Position numbers and translations under genes: made by a program
The notes under the pieces: generated by a model
Database searches by the model: none
What the model was told of the DNA's origin: nothing
What the model saw: the letters and a program-made list of their open reading frames with translations, nothing else
DNA from: Phorcus lineatus
Taxonomy: Eukaryota > Mollusca > Gastropoda > Trochida > Trochidae
DNA length: 64,000 nucleotides
Direction: 5' to 3'
Assembly: GCA_921293015.1 (NCBI GenBank)
Contig: OV121089.1
Location: 42,456,520 to 42,520,519 of the forward strand
Shown here: positions 35,095 through 46,349 of the stretch, piece after piece
How positions within the stretch are numbered: position 1 is the stretch's first letter
How the letters are laid out: each line of letters starts with the position of its first letter

Positions 35095-38000
35095 AATGCC
35101 CTTGCTACTGGTACATGTAGGTTACTCGGAGGAGGCATTTCAATGATATGTCTGTTTCGTTTTGTCTTCTTTAAAAAAAAAGATCTTCATTGATGCGTTA
35201 TTTCAAATATTTTGGACACGAATTTCGTTTTTAAAATTTTGAAAAAGAAAAAAAATGTTCATCTTCTTATGTCTTCATTGTTTTATCCAAACATAAAGTT
35301 GTGGAACCGTTTAGTTTAAAGGAATTCGAAGTCAAAATCGTTTATTTTTGTATTGATTGTTTGATTTATAGAGCATTTATCATAATTAGTTCTGTTTAAT
35401 GTGAAGCAAAAGAAAATTACTGTTGAAAAAAGAGGATATTTAGCTCCACTGTAAATAAACATATGTTTGAAAATACGATTTTTTTTAGACAAAACAACAT
35501 TTTTGATTACTCTTATATTGTGCTATTACAGCACACGAATTTATTGCCGGCCTTTACTTATTATGTGTTTAATCCATAGTTTCAAAACTCATATTCAATT
35601 AATAAAGAACAGAGTATTAACGGAAATATAAATAAATATTGTTTTGCGTTTATTTCGTGATAAAAAAATAAATGTTCACTGCTCAATTGTCTTTTTCAAC
35701 TTAAAAACTTATTCAAAATCAAAGCTATAATATACAAATTAATGGTAATCTCAAGGGTCACGTAAATACTGTTTAATACAATTTATTTTATATAAATTTT
35801 TTATGGTTTTAATTTTTGATCTTCACATTGTTTTAAAAAATAATTTTCGTTCTCATTTTCTCACTGTTCACGAGCCTTGCTCAACCTTTACGACATAACG
35901 CTTCATGTTACACTAATAACTCATTGTGCATTGTGACAAAGTTGAAGCATATTTATTCTTCTTTTGTCCATTTTAACCTTTAAACAGGTATTTTTGACCA
36001 CTTTGTTCGAAAAATTTAACATTTGCTCGAAAGTAAGTAATAAAGTATTGTTTGAATGTTAAAGGGAAAAGAGGTTAAAAATAAATATTAAACAAACATA
36101 GTGAATATCATATACAAAAGACGATATTTAAAGAACCTTTGAATCAGCGTATAATCTCAAACATATGACTTACCCTACTTCACCAACATTATATTGAACA
36201 ATGTCCAATATAACCTTTTAAAGTGAAGGTTTATTCAATAGGGACAACACTCTTTTAAAAGGGTCATGAACTTTAAGTTAAAAAAAATGGTCAAATGTTA
36301 CTGAAAAGGTCAATTATTTGGGGCGACTCATATACATGAACTCATAACCAAGGATGCATTAACAATCCGCCAAGTTTCCGGCAACCCTGTAGATTTCAGA
36401 CACAAGAGCAGGGAACTGATATATATTATTCGAAATGAAAACAAAACCATACTTACATATATTATTATGTTATTATGTATATTGTTAATGCTAAGCAGTT
36501 GAATAAGCTGAAATATTGATGGGCATTTATAATAATGGTGATTTGATGGACTGGATGGAAATTGAAACTCATCTTCAGTATCGTCCTGACATATGTTACA
36601 TTTACGATTTACAAAGTCTATGTTTTGATATCTGCCACTTTCTATTGATGAATTATGGATGAATATAAGTCTGAATTTAGATTTATATTTCTAATATAGA
36701 TATGGAATAGATTTACATAAATAATACTGAAGTGAAGACTGATCAATGATATTCTTATAAAGTACACATTAGGTGAGCTTCACAACTGACTAAAATTAAC
36801 CTGTATAGCCTGATCATTAATTCTTTGTTTTATTACTGAGAGATATCCTTCAGGTTAATCCTGTCATAGCCATATTTCACTTAACCCAATCCAAACGCTG
36901 GAAACATAACTGCCAGTCAAAAAGATGCAATTCCTGGCGTTTAGATATGTAATACACAAAAACAAACGGGTAGAGAAAAAACCACTTTAAAACAAAAACA
37001 TTTCCCTGTGTAAATAACGTAGCTAGCAATTGAGATATTTTTTATATGTGGAGATCCTAGAAATAATCCCCCCTACCCCCTCCCCTCAAAATAAAATTTT
37101 AAAAAAAACAACCCGAAAGACCCCAACGGTATACAAACCATCAAGCAATACAACCGCATTTAAGCATTAAGCATAACATATATTTGTATTTGTGAATCAT
37201 ACACAAAGTGTGGTATTGGCTAACCATTGCATGACCCTTTACACAAGCATCCAAAAAAGAGGATATTGACATTTCTCATAAAGTCTAATAATCGTCCACA
37301 CTTATACGTCTACAACACCAGAATCGGTTTGTGAACTTTTATCAAGCACACAACCCAAGGCGAACCATACATGTATATTTTTGTGTACATTCACGCGAAT
37401 TTCTTTAATAATGTTCTAAAACCAGATTGTAACCAACGTGAATAGCTAAAGCTGAACATCATAAATTAGAATCCCAAAGGTTTAAGAGAATGTATTTAAC
37501 TTCTTGTTTTCTAACATTACCTGTCGATTCTAATATTTGCTGAGAGACTATAAGTCACGTAAACACTCCAATTTGTAGTTGATTAAACTCTATCAAAACA
37601 TTGCTTCGTCAAAGCGATATTGAAAAATCATATGATTAATTATGAATGATCGTAATCGTATAAAGTAATTATCTCTTCACTGTGCATTTGATAGGTTCCT
37701 GTCGAAGAAGTTAATTTAATGTTTTCGTGTAAAAGAGAAGTCATGTGGTAGTCTTTGGTATGTGTTTCACTTAATTTATAATATTTTCTTGTAAAATTTT
37801 TGTATTTTGTGAGATGTTTTACTTCATAATTGTGTTATATTCACAACGTTTGTGTGTGTAAAATTGTTAGATATTTTCAAGGTTTTATGGTGGCATATGA
37901 TGTTCATTAAAACATTTCTGTAAAATGAATTTGTATTGTATTGTGTTTGCATTATCATTATTATGTTAAACCATTTATTATCATTATGTTTTTCTTGTGA

Positions 38001-39009
38001 TAGTATTCAGGTTTTTTTGTATCAGATATTTTCATACATCTGTGATTTTTAAAATGTATACTTTCCGACACTTTTATTATTTTCTGTTTGATTGTATTTG
38101 GTATGTGTAATCATTCTAATAGTAATATTATTGTGATGTTAAGGTAAGGGTTAAATTTTGATTAAAGCACTCGATGTGAAACTCTTTTATTTAAATATAT
38201 TATATTGATGTGAAAATAGTCTTGTGTTAGTGTTTTTTTAATACAATAATGAAATTTTCCCATGGTTGTTTTTCTTAGACATATATGAATCAATATAAGC
38301 TGAATATTATATCCATTGTGTTTTTATTATAGTGTTTTAACGATTCTTGTAAAATGTTGTGTTCTATTTTTGTGAAAGTATAGATTAGTTTCTCGGTAGC
38401 CCTAAAGGGTTTATTGTATATCTGTTGATCATATCATAATGTAAAATTTTATTATTTTCTTTTAATGCCATTTATGTTTTCTTGAAAAGTCTTTATTATA
38501 TGTCTTTGAAGTATATTTGATATGTCATTTAGCTGTTGATGTTGTCTTAAAATTGTTAACATGTATATACTATTTTATAAAATTTTTGATACCCCTTTAA
38601 TTTAACAATTAACAATTGTTTTATGGGGATATTCTTTATATTCAAGTTTAAGAATAATGCTATATGTTTTCGTGTTAAATCTGGCTTCAGCACTTCGTTG
38701 TTAGCAATTTCGGAAGCAGTTTCATTTCTGAAGAGTGCCACGTCAAACTAATGATGGTGAAACCTTACCAGACTAAAACGATGAAGTATTATAACTTTAA
38801 AAAGGTCATTTATGTACAAAGCTGATAATGCGAATTTCTTTTAATACAATCTTAAAAATGTATTCGCTTTTAATTCATTAGCATTACTTTTCTTGGAAAA
38901 TCTTATTTTTCAGGAATTTATTTAGTCTGCTCTGTTTCCTAAAAAATATTGACCTTTTCCTAATGAATACTTATATATTCAATCTTCATCGGTCTGGATT
39001 TGATGATAT

Positions 39010-39063
<54 letters not shown>

Positions 39064-39375
39064 ATTCTGGCAGGAAAAGGAGAATCCCGTATGCTCTAAT
39101 GTTTTATACATATCGGCAAGCCTGGTAGTATATCAGTTGAAACTGGCCTACTTTACATGCCCAATCCATTTGTTATAGAGCAGACGACACGCATTAACTG
39201 GGACGCGGTCACACTGACATCAGATCATCAATTGTCACAACAGATAATCTATATTTATTCAAAAATGCAGCTTCCTCAATTTAATGATGTTTGTTTTAAG
39301 TCGCAGACATCATTTCTGTAATGTAACGATTACACACTGAAGGCGATATTGAATTGTTTTGAAGGGTCTCGCGCT
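35095..39375. other. Long AT-rich gene-free stretch
   Basis: Very AT-rich. From about 37740 to 38540 the + strand is T- and G-rich and C-poor, with recurring TTGTAAAAT- and TTTTGTGA-like words. An (AT)n tract at about 39014-39052 is followed by (AC)n. No genes were recognised. Confidence 0.45.
39014..39063. repeat. (AT)n(AC)n microsatellite
   Basis: About 19 AT units followed by five or six AC units. Confidence 0.95.
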
Positions 39376-39380
39376 CACCT

Positions 39381-39485
39381 ATGACGTCACTTCCCTTATT
39401 CTCCCTTCAAGACAGACAGCCTGCACTGGGGACGAACCCAATCGTGATGACGTCATACTGGTCAGACATGTGGGGCCCTCTTGAG
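39381..39485 (+). CDS. Candidate exon of an unknown gene
   Basis: An open frame in locally GC-richer sequence ends in a good donor, GAG|GTAAGA, at 39486. It may be an internal exon starting at 39412 after CTTATTCTCCCTTCAAG, or a first exon from the ATG at 39381, which is in the same frame. The peptide includes RQPALGTNPIVMTSYWSDM then WGPLE. The LGTNPI word recalls the NAD-binding signature of LDH2-type malate/lactate dehydrogenases, but the following residues do not fit, so no function is assigned. Two perfect CRE palindromes (TGACGTCA at 39382 and 39448) overlap the frame and could instead mean that the block is regulatory. Confidence 0.3.
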
Positions 39486-41820
39486 GTAAGATAATTCTTT
39501 TGTTGATCATTTATATCACTACATAACGACAAATATCACAAGATTGTGTAATTAATTCACACGAAAGCACATGTAAAGTACCTTTCATTTCCTGTTTGAT
39601 ATTCAAATATTGTTTACTTATATCACTGCCGAATGATAAGAATATGCATTGGACATGTCATGGAGACCTGGGTTGAAAAGACATTGTTACTTAAAAAAAT
39701 AAATAAAGAAATCTATCACATGGGCGTAACTTCATTGGATTCTATTACAAAAAATCAGTTGAAGAGTTTTTTAAATAAACTAATTACTGTGAAGTGTTTT
39801 TACCTTAAAAATTATAAATTAATAAATGCAACAATCATTAGAAGTGCAGTTGTAGTAGTCAACTTGTTTTATAGTCTGTGCACATTTCACATCGATTCTA
39901 TTTTACGTTTTTAAATTTTCCTTGGCTGCTACATTTTGAATATCTCTTTAATTTATCAATTTCAATGCATCTTGGCTTCACTGTTTTGAATATGACATGG
40001 AATTAACCTTTTGAATGTATCTTGATCAAGATTGATTAAGACGTGACGTCAACATTTCGAAAACATATCTATTTCAACATACATGTATGTTATATATATT
40101 TATTCAACATTTTGAATATGACTTCAAGATTCTGACATTATCACCACAATTTTTTACTTAAGCCGACCTAAAAGATGAATGCAATATTTTAATGTACATT
40201 TGATTAAATATTTAAATTATTAATGTTATTGACTGTTGTCTTCAATATTTTGAATATTTATCAAATAAACATTTTGAAATGATTTATGTTGACTTCGAAA
40301 GTTTGAATGTATCTAGGTATACAAAGTTTAAAATATCTTCACCTAGTGTTTGAAATTATTTAGACTTCAGGTTTTTAGTTATATTACGGATTCAGTATTT
40401 TGATGATAACGTAAATTAAAAAATTCATATGAGTTTTGAAGATTTTTCGGATACATTTTGTATGTCGCAGTATGACATTTAATCTTACACTTTCCAAGCA
40501 TTAAAATATTCTTCACTTTGATTTATGTATATTTGTTTACATTAACAATTAGAATTTTTATTAAATGTTTCATTATTTATTAAGTCCCTTTGCAAAATGT
40601 TAACACGATATAAAGACCTTAGTAATTGTTCAATATCATGTTATCTGAAACTTGATAAAAACAAATATACATTGAATAAAAAATATTTTTTTATTTTTTT
40701 AAAGTTTTTATTTCCCAAAAAATAAGTATTATACATATATGTATTCATCTGTTAGATAACAATATTTAACCAGCTGCAGAGGCTGGTATATTCTTGAAAT
40801 ACAAAGTGTATATCTATATTTCTTAAGTAACAGCATTTCACATACTTAAAGTTATGAGTGTGGTACAGGTATTGAAATGCCTAATTGTACAGTCTTTAGG
40901 TATCTGATAAGGATAGTCATAGATACACAAGATCTATGTTAAAAATACAGTAGTGTAAACATTTCAAGTATCATACACTGATCATGTATATATGTTAATG
41001 GCAAATGAATATTTTAATATAAAAATTAAAAAAATAAAGCTTAAACACAGTGATGTAAAGAGGCATCTCCTTGATTTGACATACCTATGAGCATTGATGT
41101 TCATCACATATAGAGCAAAAAATATACATATCGGAAATACAAGTTAAAAGATATGACTTAGAATGGGAATAGATTTATCATTAAAATTTACTATTAGATA
41201 ACAGCATGCTAAATTTGCAACGAGAAAATTTCATTTTACAAAAAGTATTTGAAATTTCAGTATTTTTTTGAAAAAAGATTTTAAATTATTCCTTAAGGAC
41301 AGGTGTACGGAGAACAAAATGATAAAGGACTTAAACAATACATGTACGTCTCCTAAGGACATAATATTTTTAAAAACTGAAATAAAAAAACTGAAAGCCT
41401 GTATCTGAACTCCATATTACCTGCTTACATTCATAGGTCTTACCATGCCACAAAGTCAGGACCAAAAGACCCCTTTTTTGAAAGTATTTTAAATTTAATT
41501 AATTTTGAAAAAAGACTTTTCTCGATTTTTTCAAGATTGAATATAATTGCTTGACAGGTGTACGAAAAACTTTCAGAACCCTTATCTGAAAATGATAACG
41601 GAGTAAAACATCACAAATCTAGTCTGTAATTGAACTCCCTAACTTCTAACATTCATAGTTTTCACCATAGCAAAATGTCATAACAAGAAACGTCTGACCT
41701 GATGTATAAATTTAGAATGACAACCACTATTATTTTTTTCACCCGAAGAATAAAAGTATACACAAATGTATTTGCTTTAAAGGATAATGCATAAAGACAT
41801 GGATGACAATAAAACACAAA
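39486..41820. other. AT-rich stretch with a decayed short-period repeat
   Basis: Between about 39930 and 40360 the word TTTTGAATAT or a variant recurs every 20-60 bp (near 39931, 39980, 40007, 40109, 40246, 40299), suggesting an old tandem repeat. No genes were recognised. Confidence 0.4.
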
Positions 41821-41825
41821 TGCTG

Positions 41826-42890
41826 AATGAGGGCAAGTGTTGGTTTATATAGGACAATAAGCCACAGTATCTGTGCTAAAGGAGGGCATGTGTTGGTTTG
41901 AATTGGATTATAGTCACATTATCTATGCTAAAGGAGGGCATGTGTTGGTTTGATTTGGAGAATAAGCCACAGTATCTGTGCCGAAGGAGGGCATGTATTT
42001 GTTTGATTTGGAGGATAAGCCACAGTATCTGTGTTGAAGGAGGGGATGTATTTGTTTGAATTTGAAAATAAGCCACAGTATCTGTGCTGAAGGAGGGCAT
42101 GTGTTTGTTTAAATAGGACAATAAGCCACCGTATCTGTGCCGAAGGAGGGCATGTGTTTGTTTGAATTTGAAAATAAGCCACAGTATCTGTGCTGAAGGA
42201 GGGTATTGTTGGTTTGAATAGGACAATAAGCCACAGTATCTGTGCTGAAGGAAAGCATGTGTTGTTTTGAATTGGAAATTAAGCCACATTATCTGTGCTG
42301 AAGGAGGGCATGTATTTGTTTGAATTGGATAATAAGCCACAGTAATTGTGCTGAAGGAAAGCATGTGTTTGTTTGAATTGGATGATAAGCCACAGTATCT
42401 GTGCTGAAGGAAAGCATGTGTTTGTTAGAATTGGATAATACGCCACAGTATCTGTGCTGAAGGAGGACATTGTTGGTTTGAATAGGACAATAAGCCACAG
42501 TGTCCGTGCTGAAGGAGGGCATGTGTTTGTTTGAATTTGAAAATAAACAACGGAATCTGTGCTGAAGGAGGGCATGTGTTGGTTTGAATGGAACAATAAG
42601 CCACAGTATGTGTGCTGAAGGAGGGCATGGGTTGGTTTGAACTGGACAATAAGCAACAGTATGTGTGCTGAAGGTGGGCATGTGTTGGTTTGAATTGGAC
42701 GATTAGTCATGGTATATGTGCAAAAGGAGGGTATGTATTAACTGTATTGGGAATCAGGATATGTATTTGTGTGAAATGGGACATCGAGCTTTGAATCTGC
42801 TCTCGATGAAGGCAAGCATTATCTTATATGGGGCATACAGCCATAGCATTGGTGTGTTTGGACATGTATTTGCTCATATGGGGGCATGAT
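41826..42890. repeat. 53 bp minisatellite
   Basis: The unit GCCACAGTATCTGTGCTGAAG, then GAGGGCATGTGTTGGTTTGA, then ATTGGACAATAA recurs with period 53 (starts at 41861, 41913, 41966, 42019, 42072, 42125, 42178 and on). There are about 17 good copies to 42740, and decayed copies continue to about 42890. Because 53 is not a multiple of 3, the open frames here run through shifting frames and are not genes. Confidence 0.92.
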
Positions 42891-42981
42891 TTAAACTTTA
42901 AAAGTAACAGTCAGGTCTTATTGCAGTAAATTGTATAATGAAAAGAGTATAATTATATCGGAACAAAAATAGAATTATTCT

Positions 42982-43099
42982 TTATGAAGGATGAGAGCAT
43001 TTTGCAGCATTGCTCTTCATGAATGATTTGTCGTGTCTAGTTACGAGACGAGGTTGCGAGATCATCGTCGTTTCCTCGTCACTGTCCTGGGAAAGGTAC
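42982..43099 (-). CDS. Candidate 3'-terminal exon of an unknown gene
   Basis: On the - strand a good acceptor (TTTGATCTCTCTACCTGACAG) is followed by one base and then 38 open codons to a TAA at 42984-42982. The peptide starts YLSQDSDEETTMISQPRLV and ends NAAKCSHPS. Its acidic, Ser/Thr-rich character is like the cytoplasmic tail of a membrane protein, but I recognise no family. The block is more GC-rich than its surroundings. The upstream exons would lie at higher coordinates and were not found. The 53 bp minisatellite begins directly after the stop. Confidence 0.35.
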
Positions 43100-43438
43100 C
43101 TGTCAGGTAGAGAGATCAAAGGTCAGGGGTCACTTTAAGGTCAAGATGTATGACGTTTACAGGATGTATGTCACGACATCAGCCATGATGGTCGAGACAG
43201 TATAACTTGTTGTCTGAAATTGAAGTAAAACGAAACTCAAGTTACATCGCCACTAGCCAGATTCTTATGTTCTGATAGAAGAAGATAAAATCCAAAGTTT
43301 TATAGATATTCAATATAACATCAAGCATACTGATAAGTGGTTGGTCAAATTGAAAGATATTTAATAATTCGAATGTGGTCTACCACTCTTCCATATAAAA
43401 AATTATGTTGTTTCTGTAGGACATTCTATTATCATTAT

Positions 43439-43466
43439 GGGGGGGGGGGGGGGGGGGGGGAGGGGG
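43439..43466. repeat. Poly-G tract
   Basis: About 22 G followed by A and five more G. Such a run can form G-quadruplexes and is prone to length error in sequencing. Confidence 0.95.
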
Positions 43467-43469
43467 AAT

Positions 43470-45095
43470 TTAATTACGACACTAGTCCTTGAAAATTCGT
43501 ATTTCTCGAGCAGAGCCAGGTCTTATAACATAGAATCAGACACTGGTGTCGTAAATATTGTACGATATGGATACTACTTTCATTTTCCTTTTAAATAATA
43601 CCCACTATATATATAACACTAACATAATGTATGTTTTATCATTGTTGATAACGTATAGTCACCATTATGAAGTATTTTTGTATGAATCTATGGAACCCCT
43701 ATGTGATTATCCTAGAACTGATGAATGTCTTGCATTGACTGATTTTCTTACATAAGACATCACAATTTGACATTCAGTCGTATTTACTCTGTTCCTCAGA
43801 CTGCAGAATATAAGAACACTTATTGAATGAATGAATGTTTATTTGTAATCACGGCCACATGGCCTAAAGTACAATATCATGTATACATAAGGTCATTGCG
43901 TATGGACAGAACACCTATTAGTTTAATAGAAAAGGCAATTTTAATTTGTCATCAATATCAGAGATGTAATATTATATGGACAATAGGCATAAGAACATAT
44001 TTACTACGAATATAAATACCTTAACATTTACCAGCATGTCTCATGGCCGTTAGAATTAGATAATTTTAAGATATTTGCGTCAGTATACAGAAAAGCCGTT
44101 ACTCTTAAACAATACATTCATCTTCAACGATAGTGTTGCTGTTTTTAACATTTATAGCTAAATATAAAAATATTTGGTATTTAATTGAGATAATGTAAAT
44201 TTTTAAAAAATAGTAAAATTCAAATATTTTTTTATGAAGATGACAGTTTTCAATAAGACTTATGATAGTGATTTCTATGGTAAAGGGAATATTAACTGTA
44301 TGGTTTGCAGGAACTGAACTATTTTCTTTGAATCTGGACTTTGAATCGCACATGTTATTGTCCCAGATAAGGAATGGAATTGAGTAATTTTGAACAATGC
44401 AGTTACTGACATTACTCTGTCAGTCTATCATCATTCATTTACATTAGGTGATGTGATCCTTGACATCTAGATATCTTAATACTTTCATGAATCAACAATT
44501 ATACTGATATGAATCAGAAGGAATGGTGTTCGGCATAAATTTGCACAGATAATTCCAGCTGTGCTTAAAATAATTGTATATATACTTGTATACTTATAAA
44601 CAAATACTGTCTAAACTAGTAAATACATTGTTTTTATATGCATTCCAATAACACAGTAATACTTATTTGTCACCAAAAAGAGGATGCATAACAAATCAAT
44701 AATCATTTAAATGATTGGTTAACTCCCCTGCGCTCTATTTTGGCAATTACATTGTTGGGGCCATGAATAGGTATAGAAATTAGAGTATTTCATCAAATGA
44801 AACAATTATTGTTTAGCACCTGTAGAAGCTATAAAGGCCTAATAACGTCAGTCAGTGGAGCATTCCTAGCAGAGAAGTCACAGCTTGCTCTAGAACGAGG
44901 TTAAGCATAAGTGTGCTACAATAGAATAGATCAATATGCTATCATTGTGGATAATTTGAGGTTAATGACACCGCGGAGATTTGTCAAAAGACAGATTATT
45001 AACTCCCAACACGAGTTGTGTCGTGATTGTATTAAGTCGCAACAAACTGATGGACATCCCATGAAAGATTGTTTGAAATCACCATACATATACTT
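43470..45095. other. Gene-free AT-rich stretch
   Basis: No gene recognised. Near 43825 a TGAATGAATGAATG run followed by TTTATTTGTAATCACGGCC resembles, in reverse, the microsatellite tail of a LINE or SINE. Confidence 0.4.
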
Positions 45096-45104
45096 ATAGA
45101 GATC

Positions 45105-46165
45105 TTATGTGAGAAATCACCATGCATATGCTGATAGACGTCCTATGTGCGATATTACCATACATATACTGACAGACATCCTATGTGATAATCACCATAC
45201 ATATACTGATAGACATCATATGTGCGATATTACCATACATATACTGACAGACATCCTATGTGATAATCACCATACATATACTGATAGACATCCTATGTGC
45301 GATATTACCTTACATATACTGATAGATCAGACATCCTATGTGATAATCACCATACATATACTGATAGACATCATATGTGATATATAACCATACATATACT
45401 GATAGACATCATATGTGATAATCACCATACATATACTGATAGACATCCTATGTGATAATCACCATACATATACTGATAGACATCCTATGTGATAATCACC
45501 ATACCTATACTGATAGACATCATATGTGATAATCACCATACATATACTGATAGACATCATATGTGATAATCACCATACATATACTGATAGACATCCTATG
45601 TGATAATCACCATACATATACTGATAGACATCCTATGTGCGATATTACCATACATATACTGACAGACATCCTATGTGATAATCACCATACATATACTGAT
45701 AGACATCATATGTGATAATCACCATACATATACTGATAGACATCATATGTGATAATCACCATACATATACTGATAGACATCATATGTGATAATCACCATA
45801 CATATACTGACAGACATCATATGTGATAATCACCATACATATACTGATAGACATCCTATGTGATAATCACCATACATATACTGATAGACATCCTATGTGA
45901 TAATCACCATACCTATACTGATAGACATCCTATGTGCGATGTTACCATACATATACTGATAGACATCATATGTGATAATCACCATACATATACTGATAGA
46001 CATCCTATGTGATAATCACCATACATATACTGATTGACATCATATGTGATAATCACCATACATATACTGATAGACATCATAATTATGTGATAATCACCAT
46101 ACATATACTGATAGACATCCTATGTGCGATATTACCATACATATACTGACAGACATCCTATGTGA
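45105..46165. repeat. 37 bp minisatellite
   Basis: The unit CACCATACATATACTGATAG followed by ACATCCTATGTGATAAT (or CATATG in place of CCTATG) recurs about 28 times with period 37. Units with GCGATATTAC in place of GATAATCAC are 38 bp and are interspersed, mostly in the left third and near the right end. Confidence 0.95.
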
Positions 46166-46349
46166 GAAGTCAAAAACATCGATCCTATGTAAGTTGGTTT
46201 CAACTTTATTTCACACTGACACACATGCATTTTATGTAATCTCTATCTAAATCAAGATTCATATTCTGCCGACACACATCTTGATACTTATACAACTTCA
46301 TACTGTAATGACAAATTTCGGGTGTAAGATGGCTCGAAATTTAGTCTAC

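Noticed and set aside
41876..42710. Several overlapping 74-162 codon frames on the - strand with NTCPPSAQILWLI-like repeats
   Set aside because: They follow the 53 bp minisatellite through shifting frames and have no start, composition or homology typical of a gene.
45105..46165. A 37 bp direct-repeat array that could be mistaken for a CRISPR array
   Set aside because: Units are contiguous with no unique spacers, and the context is eukaryotic.
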